21,450 nt of DNA from an uncultured Alistipes sp. (GTDB lineage: Bacteria; Bacteroidota; Bacteroidia; Bacteroidales; Rikenellaceae): NCBI GenBank assembly GCA_900766655.1, contig CAAFWE010000009.1, forward strand, positions 1 through 21,450. The letters run 5' to 3'. Below the pieces are notes generated by a model, which made no database searches, was not told where the DNA came from, and saw only the letters and a list, made by a program, of their open reading frames with translations. Below, piece after piece: positions 14,868 through 21,450 of the stretch (position 1 is the first letter of the stretch; the number at the start of each line of letters is the position of its first letter). Both the position numbers and the translations under genes were made by a program.

Positions 14868-17327
14868 GTGAGAAGATTAGCCCTTTTATTGTGCGGTTTG
14901 TTGGTAGTTGCAACAACCTCGGCCCAGCAGATTACCGACGATGCAAAGCGTCGTGCAGCAGAGCTCGTATCGAAGATGACTCTCGAGGAGAAGCTCGAGT
15001 ATATCGGCGGTTACAAACGCTTCTACATTCGCCCTATCGAGCGACTTGGCATCCCCGAAATTCGTATGGCCGACGGTCCTCAAGGTGTTCGTAACAACAC
15101 CAAGAGTACAATGTTTGCTTCGGGTGTTGCTGTAGCAGCCACTTGGAACAAGGAGGCTGTTCGCAATATGGGTGTAGGACTTGGTCAGGATTGTCGCGCA
15201 CGCGGTGTGCATATCTTGCTCGGCCCAGGCGTGAATATCTATCGTTCACCACTATGTGGTCGCAACTTCGAGTACTTTGGCGAGGACCCTTACCTCGCAG
15301 CGCAGACCGCAGTGCAATATATTAAAGGTGTGCAGAGTCAGGGGGTAATGGCTTGTATCAAGCACTATGCAGCCAACAACCAAGAGTGGAATCGTCACCA
15401 TGTATCGTCGGATATTGACGAGCGCACTTTGCACGAGATCTATCTCCCAGCATTCCGCGCAGCAGTTGAGGAGGCTCAAGTTGGCTCTTTGATGGCATCG
15501 TACAACCTTATCAACTCGGTGCACGCAACCGAGAATACCTACCTCAACATCGACATTTTGCGTAAAATGTGGGGCTTCGAGGGTATATTGATGTCGGACT
15601 GGACTGCAACCTACTCGGCAATCAATGCCGCAAATGGAGGTCTCGACCTCGAGATGCCTGAAGGTCGTGTGATGAACCACAAGCACCTCGCCGAGGCTAT
15701 CGCAAATGGTGTTGTGGATGTTCGCACCATCGACACCAAGGTTCAGAATATCCTCCAGACACTTATCGCCTTCGGATTCTTCGACCGTCCACAGAAGAGC
15801 GAGGAGTTTAGTGAGCGCAACCCATTCTCGGATAACGCTTCGCTCGAGCTTGCTCGCAATGGTATCGTGATGCTCAAGAACGATGGTATTCTCCCACTCA
15901 AGAGTGGCAAGGTAGCTGTTACAGGCATTCAATCGAAGACCATCCCTACAGGCGGTGGTAGTGGCTTTGTTCACCCATTCGAGACCTGCTCGGTGACCGA
16001 GGGACTTTCGCAAGTGGAGAGCTACAAAACAATCTCGACCGAAGATATCTTCACCCATTCGTTAGAAAACCACTTCTACACCGAGTCGAACCTCAAGAGT
16101 GCGGGTTTGAAGGCCGAGTACTTCAACACAAAGAACTGCTCGGGCGAGGCTGTGTGGAGCTACACCGCAAAATACATCAAGCACAACTGGAAGAAGGCCT
16201 CGCCAAAGGGTGGCATCGTGAAGAAGGATGGCTTCTCGATTCGTTGGAGTGGAGTATTCTATAGCAAGGAGAACGAGGAGCTTTTGTTCGAGCTTTCGGG
16301 CGACGATGGCTACCGTATGTATATTGATGACGAGGAGGTTATCTCCGACTGGCGCAACCACAGTGTCACAAAGCACTCCTACCTCTTCAAGGCGAAGGCA
16401 AACAAGAAGTATAACATCCGCATCGAGTACTTCGACAACTCGAGCGATGCGAGAGTGGCATTCCAAATCTACAATAAGGGCTACCTCAAGCAGAATGCCA
16501 AGACCTTCAAGTCGGCAGATGCAGTTGTTGTATGCGTAGGCTTCGACTCTTCGACTGAGAAGGAGAATCGTGACCGAACATTCGAGTTGCCATACGAGCA
16601 AGGCAAGTTCATCAACGATGTTGCCGCAATCAACCCTAATGTTATCGTGGTTGTGAATGCTGGTGGCGGCTTCGAGATGGAGAGCTGGTTAAACTCGGCA
16701 AAGGCGGTGTTGCTGGCTTGGTATCCAGGTCAGAAGGGCGGTCAGGCCATCGCCGAGATTATCTCGGGTAAGCTCTCGCCAAGTGGCCACCTTCCAATCT
16801 CTATCGAGCGTCGATTGGAGGATAACCCAACCTGGGGCAGCTACTACCACAATCTCGATGTGGATACCCGCAAGAGCCCTTATAAGCGCGTAAACTACAA
16901 GGAGGGCGTATTCCTCGGCTATCGTGGCTACGACCGCAAGGAGGTGAAGCCTCTCTTCCCATTCGGCTATGGTTTGAGCTACACCACCTTCGAGTATAGC
17001 AATCTGAAAGTTACTCCATCGGCTGAGGGTTACCTCGTGGAGTTCGATGTAGCCAACACTGGCAAGATGGATGGTGCCGAGGTTGCTCAGGTCTATGTGG
17101 GCTACAATGACAAGACGGTTCCGCACCCTATCAAGGAGTTGAAGGGCTACGACAAGGCAGTAATCAAGAAGGGTGCAACTCGCCACTTCTCTATCACATT
17201 GCCTTACAAGGAGTTGGCATATTACGACATCTTCTCGCACAATTGGGCTGATGCCTCGAAGGATGTGACCATCTATGTCGGCTCATCATCGCAGGAGATT
17301 CACCTCACCAAGGTTGTGAAGCACTAA
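14868..17327 (+). CDS. GH3 beta-glycosidase with inserted PA14 domain
   Basis: Hydrolyses terminal beta-linked sugars, most likely beta-glucosides, outside the inner membrane. The 819-residue protein starts with GTG and a signal peptide (cleavage near SAQ, 18-20). The N-terminal barrel domain ends around 305 and has the KHYAANNQEW segment (165-174) and the nucleophile D244 in LMSDW. The C-terminal alpha/beta domain is split by a PA14 module at about 413-537, which often shapes specificity in this family. The acid/base glutamate should be E564 or E566 in the TEKENRDR stretch. A fibronectin-III-like domain ends the protein (about 700-819). It lies 19 bases after the symporter and 26 bases before the next gene. 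No SusC/SusD genes are near, so this is not a standard polysaccharide utilisation locus. The sugar specificity cannot be read from sequence. Confidence 0.93.
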   Translation: MRRLALLLCGLLVVATTSAQQITDDAKRRAAELVSKMTLEEKLEYIGGYKRFYIRPIERLGIPEIRMADGPQGVRNNTKSTMFASGVAVAATWNKEAVRNMGVGLGQDCRARGVHILLGPGVNIYRSPLCGRNFEYFGEDPYLAAQTAVQYIKGVQSQGVMACIKHYAANNQEWNRHHVSSDIDERTLHEIYLPAFRAAVEEAQVGSLMASYNLINSVHATENTYLNIDILRKMWGFEGILMSDWTATYSAINAANGGLDLEMPEGRVMNHKHLAEAIANGVVDVRTIDTKVQNILQTLIAFGFFDRPQKSEEFSERNPFSDNASLELARNGIVMLKNDGILPLKSGKVAVTGIQSKTIPTGGGSGFVHPFETCSVTEGLSQVESYKTISTEDIFTHSLENHFYTESNLKSAGLKAEYFNTKNCSGEAVWSYTAKYIKHNWKKASPKGGIVKKDGFSIRWSGVFYSKENEELLFELSGDDGYRMYIDDEEVISDWRNHSVTKHSYLFKAKANKKYNIRIEYFDNSSDARVAFQIYNKGYLKQNAKTFKSADAVVVCVGFDSSTEKENRDRTFELPYEQGKFINDVAAINPNVIVVVNAGGGFEMESWLNSAKAVLLAWYPGQKGGQAIAEIISGKLSPSGHLPISIERRLEDNPTWGSYYHNLDVDTRKSPYKRVNYKEGVFLGYRGYDRKEVKPLFPFGYGLSYTTFEYSNLKVTPSAEGYLVEFDVANTGKMDGAEVAQVYVGYNDKTVPHPIKELKGYDKAVIKKGATRHFSITLPYKELAYYDIFSHNWADASKDVTIYVGSSSQEIHLTKVVKH

Positions 17328-17353
17328 TTTGAAACAGAACGGATTTAGAACAG

Positions 17354-17920
17354 ATGGAACAAGAATATTTCGACACATTTGAAAATAACCTTCTGCAAGC
17401 GGTACTCAAGTTGTGCACATCGCACAAGATGTTGGATGGCACTCTACTTGCGTCGGAGGATATCGACGAGAGGTGGAAGGCATACGCACCCGAGTATATG
17501 GCCGATGCAGTGCCACAAGTGAATGCCTACCCTGCTGCAGCCATTGCGTGGGCTGGTTATGTGGGTATGGCTGTAGCACATCGTTGGGACGAGAATTGGG
17601 AGGAGTACTCCACCGAGCCATACGAAAAGTTGCACGGTAAGGAGGGTTTCGACGATATGGACGAGCATATTATGCAAGAGATTCTCGGTCTGTCGCTCGA
17701 GAGCGAGGAGGCACAGAAGATTGAGGATATGATGCGTCGTGCTGCCAACACCGCCATCACCTACATCCGTCGCGAGGATACCGAGTCGCAGAGCACCAAG
17801 GCCTTCTACATCTTCGCTCGCACAACACAGGTGATGTTCCGCATTGGAGCAGCTATGGAGTTGTATCGTCTGGGCTACAAGTTCGAGAAGGTAGACCTTG
17901 CTCAAGAGCGTGTAAATTAA
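17354..17920 (+). CDS. Conserved hypothetical protein, 188 residues
   Basis: I do not recognise a named family. The protein is acidic, mostly helical in appearance, with no signal peptide, and no motif for a known enzyme. A moderately hydrophobic stretch (about 58-75, AAAIAWAGYVGMAVAH) is too polar at its ends for a certain membrane helix. Aromatic residues and glutamates are frequent (for example RWDENWEEY at about 77-85). It starts 26 bases after the GH3 stop and ends 6 bases before the rhodanese gene, so it is probably co-transcribed with both. Coding potential looks real from continuous length, codon use like its neighbours and tight spacing. Confidence 0.8.
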   Translation: MEQEYFDTFENNLLQAVLKLCTSHKMLDGTLLASEDIDERWKAYAPEYMADAVPQVNAYPAAAIAWAGYVGMAVAHRWDENWEEYSTEPYEKLHGKEGFDDMDEHIMQEILGLSLESEEAQKIEDMMRRAANTAITYIRREDTESQSTKAFYIFARTTQVMFRIGAAMELYRLGYKFEKVDLAQERVN

Positions 17921-17926
17921 AGAGTT

Positions 17927-18307
17927 ATGGCTATGAAAAAGTTACTGTTAGGAGTTCTTGCCATCTGCTCGGCATTGGGTTGCCAGGCGGAGAGCAGACG
18001 ATTTGTCTCGGTAGATGAGGCGGAGTTTGCCAAGGCGATAGAGGCAGAGGGTGTGCAGATTGTCGATGCACGCACTGCAAGCGAATTTGCCTCGGGTCAC
18101 ATCGTGGGTGCTATCAATATCGACATTAATAGCGAAAAATTCGACACAGAGGTTACAAAGCTCGACAAAAAGCGTCCCGTAGCTGTCTATTGTCGCAGTG
18201 GTCGTCGCAGCAAAATCGCGGCTGAGAGGATTGCAGAGCTTGGTTTCAAGCATATTACCGAGCTCGACGGAGGCATACTTTCGTGGAGTGGCAAGGTCGT
18301 AAAATAG
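17927..18307 (+). CDS. Exported single-domain rhodanese (sulfurtransferase-like)
   Basis: A 126-residue protein with a signal sequence and one rhodanese domain. The active-site loop is YCRSGRRS with C89 as the sulfur-carrying cysteine, and it keeps the DARTASEFASGHI segment (47-59) and the closing DGGILSW (114-120). Rhodaneses move sulfane sulfur between thiols; the partner here is unknown. The N-terminus ends in ALGC at 16-19, an imperfect lipobox, so it may be a lipoprotein, or it may be cleaved after QA by signal peptidase I. The start is ATG at 17927, with an equally good ATG two codons later (17933). It is the last gene of the symporter-GH3 run. After it, 18308-18339 holds no convincing terminator. 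Confidence 0.9.
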   Translation: MAMKKLLLGVLAICSALGCQAESRRFVSVDEAEFAKAIEAEGVQIVDARTASEFASGHIVGAINIDINSEKFDTEVTKLDKKRPVAVYCRSGRRSKIAAERIAELGFKHITELDGGILSWSGKVVK

Positions 18308-18339
18308 AGATTGCGAGGGGTCTGCCCGCTGAAAAAAAA

Positions 18340-18370
18340 TTTGCAAAAAGAATTTTAAAGCGTAACTTTG
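18340..18370 (+). promoter_or_regulatory. Bacteroidetes-type promoter for the Stealth/GT2 pair
   Basis: TTTG at 18340-18343 and TAACTTTG at 18363-18370 match the -33 and -7 consensus with a 19-base spacer. Initiation near 18377 leaves a leader of about 35 bases before the ATG at 18412. This separates the polysaccharide genes from the rhodanese run. Confidence 0.75.
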
Positions 18371-18411
18371 TGGAGTAAACAATCGACAAAAGTTGCAAAA
18401 ATAGAATACAG

Positions 18412-19293
18412 ATGGATATAGTTATCACCTATGTAAATGGCTTGGACCCAGTGTGGCAGCGCGATTACGAGCAGCACACCAACCAACCTATATTGGAGAA
18501 GCGTTTTCGAGATTGGGGCACTCTGCAATACCTCTTTCGTGGTATAGCCGAGAATATGCCTTTCGTGCGCAAGGTGCATCTTGTGGTATCGCACGAGAGC
18601 CAAGTACCCGAGTGGGTGAATCGTGACGAGGTGCACATCGTGCTTCACAAGGATATCATCCCAGCCGAGTTCTTGCCTGTATTCAACTGTAACCCTATAG
18701 AGATGTTCCTTCATCGCGTACCCGATCTCGACGAGGAGTATCTCTACTTCAACGACGATATCTTCCCGATGTTGCCTTGCAAGAAGAGCGACTTTTTCAG
18801 CGATGGCAAGTGCTATCTCGGTATGTCGCATCATCTCTTTGCGTTCGATATGTTCAAGAAGATATGTCGCAACTCCGACCACTTTGCACGCAAGCTGCTC
18901 AACCGCAACAACAAACTCTTCTTCCTTCGACCACAGCATGTCTGCACTCCGATGCTCAAGAGCGAGTGTATGGAGGCATACTCGAAGGCTCCAGTCGAGA
19001 TTACGAAGTATGCCTGCACAAGACTTCGTAGCGAGGAGAACCTCAACCAATACCTCTACCTCGACTACATGTATCTGAAGGGTAAGTTGGTGCGTCGTCG
19101 TCTGTCGAAGAAACATATTTCGGTGGGTGTAACATCGGCAAAGATACTCCACGAGAGCATCACCAATCCAAAGCACAAGCTCTTGTGCGTCAACGATGTA
19201 CAGCTTACCGAGGCACGCTACTGCGAGTTGCGTTCGGCTCTGCTCAACGCATTCGAGTTGCGCTTCCCCGAGAAGTCGAAATTCGAACTTTAG
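18412..19293 (+). CDS. Stealth-family hexose/HexNAc-1-phosphate transferase
   Basis: Stealth proteins link sugars by phosphodiester bonds in capsule or surface polysaccharides, using nucleotide-sugar donors. Conserved region 1 is seen at the N-terminus (DIVITYVNGLDPVW, 2-15). Region 2 spans about 33-120, from RFRDWGTLQY through VRKVHLVVS and VPEWVN to the YFNDDIFPM motif at 112-120. A region-3-like part with HVCTPMLKSE and TRLRSEENLNQY follows in the C-terminal half. The 293-residue length is short but adequate for the core. No signal peptide, so it acts at the cytosolic face. It has its own promoter and is followed after 7 bases by a GT2 gene. The sugar and the polymer are unknown. Confidence 0.9.
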   Translation: MDIVITYVNGLDPVWQRDYEQHTNQPILEKRFRDWGTLQYLFRGIAENMPFVRKVHLVVSHESQVPEWVNRDEVHIVLHKDIIPAEFLPVFNCNPIEMFLHRVPDLDEEYLYFNDDIFPMLPCKKSDFFSDGKCYLGMSHHLFAFDMFKKICRNSDHFARKLLNRNNKLFFLRPQHVCTPMLKSECMEAYSKAPVEITKYACTRLRSEENLNQYLYLDYMYLKGKLVRRRLSKKHISVGVTSAKILHESITNPKHKLLCVNDVQLTEARYCELRSALLNAFELRFPEKSKFEL

Positions 19294-19300
19294 AGCTGCG

Positions 19301-20242
19301 ATGAACAATCGTTACAAAATATCTCTCATTGTACCCATCTACGGAGTCGAGGAGTATATCTGCCAATGTGCCGAGAGTGTGTTGGGGCAGACCTTCGACA
19401 ACATCCAATTTATCTTTGTGAATGATGGCACGAAGGATCGCTCGATGGAGCTTTTGGAGGCTCTCATCGAGGAGCGTTTCGCCCATCTCAAAGAGCGCAT
19501 CGTCATCATCAACAAGGAGAATGGTGGTTTGCCATCGGCTCGTAAGGCGGGCCTGGAGCGAGCCGAGGGAGAGTATATCCTCTTTGCCGACTCGGACGAT
19601 TGGCTCGAGCTTAATGCTGTAGAGCGAGTGATGGCCGAGGCCGAGCGCACCGATGCCGATTTGGTCTATTTCCACCTTGTGAAGGAGTATGGCAATGGCA
19701 AGCAGAGTGTGAAACACGAACGCACCTACACAGCCTCGACAAAACGATTGTGGGTACGCAACATACTCAACTACAACTCCTATGGTTACACCGTAACCAA
19801 GTGTTTCCGTCGACGACTCTACACCGATAACTTTGTATCGTTCCCAAAGCTCGGTATGCACGAGGATATCTACCTGATGTCGCAGATTATATTCTATGCC
19901 GAGAGCATAGCCCATCTGCCAGAAACCCTCTACCACTATCGCAAGACCAATGCCGCCTCGATGTGCGCCCAGAAGCGCAGTGTGCGCCATATGGCCTCGT
20001 CACGCAATCTGCTGGGGCTCTACATCGACTACAAGGATAGGCTCGAAGGTAGCCCTGTCGAGGGTGTGGTCGATGGCATAGTGTTGCGTGCGGGATGGCA
20101 CTCCATAATCCACAAGGGTAACCTCTTCGAGGAGTTCCCTTGGCTGGGAGAGGCGATAAGCAAGGCCAAGCTGAGCACGCACTACCGCACTCCGCTGATA
20201 TTCCAAATCTTTGTGAAGATTTACAATAGATGTCGAATGTAG
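19301..20242 (+). CDS. GT2-family glycosyltransferase
   Basis: Transfers a sugar from a nucleotide donor to a growing surface glycan. The 313-residue protein shows the GT-A fold start ISLIVPIYGVEEYI (7-20), FVNDGTKD (39-46), the NKENGGLPSARKAG segment and the metal-binding DSDD at 97-100. The C-terminal half is the helical acceptor side usual for short GT2 enzymes. The frame is open upstream to 19196, but that part overlaps the Stealth gene; ATG at 19301 gives the standard N-terminus and lies 7 bases after the Stealth stop, so I chose it. The 3' end overlaps the convergent GT2 gene by 22 bases. Confidence 0.92.
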   Translation: MNNRYKISLIVPIYGVEEYICQCAESVLGQTFDNIQFIFVNDGTKDRSMELLEALIEERFAHLKERIVIINKENGGLPSARKAGLERAEGEYILFADSDDWLELNAVERVMAEAERTDADLVYFHLVKEYGNGKQSVKHERTYTASTKRLWVRNILNYNSYGYTVTKCFRRRLYTDNFVSFPKLGMHEDIYLMSQIIFYAESIAHLPETLYHYRKTNAASMCAQKRSVRHMASSRNLLGLYIDYKDRLEGSPVEGVVDGIVLRAGWHSIIHKGNLFEEFPWLGEAISKAKLSTHYRTPLIFQIFVKIYNRCRM

Positions 20243-21147
20243 AGACGAATCAATCGAGCCTTCAATGGTAGGCGCGTACCCTTCGGTATCAGATTGATAT
20301 GTTTACACCACTCCATAGCCTCCGAACGCTGTTCGGGGGTTTTTGCTTTCGATAGCATATGGCGCAACTTGCGTAGGAACGAATCTGCCGAGGCTGCAGC
20401 CACAACGACCTTCTCCTCGTCGCTATAGAGTCCCGAATGGTTGATAAACTCGAGGCGGCAGAGGTTGGCATAGGCAAAGTCACGATAGTGCTTCCAGCTG
20501 AACGAGCGACTTATGCTACCCTTGCGGCAATAGTAGCGATAGTAGGAGCGGTTGATGATGGCTCCTCGGCCACACGCCGCAGTGAAGCGGAAGGTCGAGG
20601 CTCGATCCTCATAGTAGATATTCTCGGGAAACGACAGCTCATCGAACAGAGTGCGACGGAAGAGGTGAGTACAGACATAGGTCGGACTCTTGTCGGTGAT
20701 GTTGAGTGTGGTCATCTCCTTGGCCGAGAGGAGGCGAATGGAGCCATCCTCGGGGTAGAGATATTTGTCGGGGCGATCGTCGAACACCTTGTGCAGATTG
20801 ACGCAGACCATACCCAAGTTGTGCTCCTCGGCCACACCATACATATCGGCAAGCATCTCGGGCAATACCGTATCGTCGCTATCGACAAAGGCCACATAGT
20901 CGCCAGTAGCCACCTTGACACCCTCGTTACGAGCAGTCGAGAGGTCGGCCTTGGTGATGCTCAACACCTTGATACGACTATCCGCAGCGGCCAATTCGTG
21001 GCAGAGAGCCAGCGAGTTGTCGGTGGAGCAGTTCTCGACCAAGATAATCTCGATGTCGGAGAGTGTCTGCTCGATGAGCGAATCGACACAAGCGCGGAGA
21101 AACTGTTCGGTATTGTGAACGGGGACTATAACGGAGACCTTTGGCAT
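20221..21147 (-). CDS. GT2-family glycosyltransferase (second, convergent)
   Basis: A 308-residue enzyme with the GT-A start VSVIVPVHNTEQFLRAC (4-20), VENCSTDNS (37-45), the KADLSTARNEG segment and the metal-binding DSDD at 89-92. The C-terminal part is helical and basic near the end. It is related in architecture to the plus-strand GT2 but clearly diverged, so it is not a recent duplicate. It starts 5 bases after the end of the ybaK-type gene and is likely read with it, with its stop inside the last codons of the plus-strand GT2. The donor and acceptor are unknown. Confidence 0.92.
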   Translation of the reverse strand: MPKVSVIVPVHNTEQFLRACVDSLIEQTLSDIEIILVENCSTDNSLALCHELAAADSRIKVLSITKADLSTARNEGVKVATGDYVAFVDSDDTVLPEMLADMYGVAEEHNLGMVCVNLHKVFDDRPDKYLYPEDGSIRLLSAKEMTTLNITDKSPTYVCTHLFRRTLFDELSFPENIYYEDRASTFRFTAACGRGAIINRSYYRYYCRKGSISRSFSWKHYRDFAYANLCRLEFINHSGLYSDEEKVVVAAASADSFLRKLRHMLSKAKTPEQRSEAMEWCKHINLIPKGTRLPLKARLIRLYIRHLL

Positions 21148-21152
21148 AGCTG

Positions 21153-21450
21153 TTAGAGTGTCAGTTTGTCGGTTTTGGCTTGGGTGTAGGCTATGAGATC
21201 GGTGGGCGAAAGGCGCAACTGAAGGCCTCGCTGACCAGCACTTATGTAGATGTAATCGAAGGCAAGAGACGACTCATCGATGAAGGTCGGGAATGGTTTC
21301 TTCATTCCGATGGGGGTGCAACCGCCACGAATATAGCCCGTAGTTGGCAGAAGCTCCTTCATAGGTATGAGGTCGCACTTCTTGTTGCCCGATACACGCG
21401 CTGCCACCTTCAAGTCGACCTCCTTGTCGCCAGGAATGACGCAGACAAAG
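21153..21450 (-). CDS. ybaK: YbaK/EbsC-type aminoacyl-tRNA deacylase (partial, N-terminus outside)
   Basis: The frame is open to the right edge, reading FVCVIPGDKEVDL at the border, so the start lies outside the window. The visible ~98 residues contain the family hallmarks: VSGNKK, GYIRGGCTPIGMKK, FIDESS and the SAGQRGLQLRLSP segment. Members hydrolyse mischarged Cys-tRNA(Pro) made by prolyl-tRNA synthetase. A TTG codon at 21413 could look like a start but falls in the middle of the conserved domain. The gene precedes the minus-strand GT2 by 5 bases, a pairing that looks accidental in function. Confidence 0.9.
   Translation of the reverse strand, partial: FVCVIPGDKEVDLKVAARVSGNKKCDLIPMKELLPTTGYIRGGCTPIGMKKPFPTFIDESSLAFDYIYISAGQRGLQLRLSPTDLIAYTQAKTDKLTL

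Noticed and set aside
8559..17327. A polysaccharide utilisation locus containing the sialidase and the GH3 enzyme
   Set aside because: No SusC/SusD pair or sensor-regulator is present, and the two enzymes are separated by oxidative-defence genes and by strand changes.
18310..18334. A possible hairpin GCGAGGGGTCTGCCCGC after the rhodanese gene
   Set aside because: The stem is short and bulged, and it is followed by an A-run rather than a T-run on the plus strand, so it is not a convincing terminator.
19196..19300. An upstream extension of the plus-strand GT2
   Set aside because: It overlaps the Stealth gene and adds residues not seen in GT2 enzymes; ATG at 19301 gives the standard start.
20437..21156. 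A 239-codon plus-strand open frame opposite the second GT2
   Set aside because: Val/Ile/Glu-rich low-information product antisense to a GT2 with intact motifs.

Overview
The window looks like chromosomal DNA of a Bacteroidales bacterium, probably gut-associated and possibly Rikenellaceae/Alistipes-like. Grounds: promoters match the Bacteroidetes TTTG / TAnnTTTG consensus rather than TTGACA/TATAAT, starts lack Shine-Dalgarno sequences, and the gene content (sialidase, GH3 with PA14, DUF4405, desulfoferrodoxin, CcsA/CcsB, haem-binding-domain cytochrome c peroxidase) fits that order. The genus is a guess. No tRNA, rRNA, CRISPR array or insertion sequence was seen.

Region 1 (1-8324, + strand) is the most unusual part: a tight run of four large genes. 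They encode a secreted vWA-domain protein, a predicted lipoprotein with an additional transmembrane helix, a 978-residue tubulin/FtsZ-like GTPase, and a 1124-residue protein with an intact papain-type catalytic triad, coiled coils and two transmembrane helices. The last in-frame residues of another gene seem to lie at the left edge, so the operon probably begins outside the window. The predicted topologies suggest an assembly from periplasm to cytosol built around a tubulin-like polymer. A hairpin at 8349-8377 closes the run.

Region 2 (8505-10473, +) starts at a near-ideal Bacteroidetes promoter: a DUF4405 membrane protein, a compact exo-sialidase and a desulfoferrodoxin/superoxide reductase. 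A perfect palindromic terminator (10490-10517) separates it from the convergent minus-strand run ccsB-ccsA-peroxidase (13545 to 10551). There the c-haem attachment system is encoded with its probable client, a three-haem cytochrome c peroxidase. Superoxide reductase and peroxidase back to back read as an oxygen-defence island in an anaerobe.

Region 3 (13616-18307, +) holds a DAACS-type symporter with a promoter almost on its start codon and an altered Na+-site motif, a GH3 glycosidase with a PA14 insert, a conserved protein of unknown function and an exported rhodanese, all closely spaced.

Region 4 (18340-21450) is for cell-surface polysaccharide: a Stealth-family sugar-phosphate transferase with its own promoter and a GT2 glycosyltransferase, facing a convergent second GT2 whose 3' end overlaps by 22 bases. 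Upstream of that second GT2, cut by the right edge, is a YbaK/EbsC-type aminoacyl-tRNA deacylase. Intergenic space is small everywhere; the longest gap is 8325-8558.
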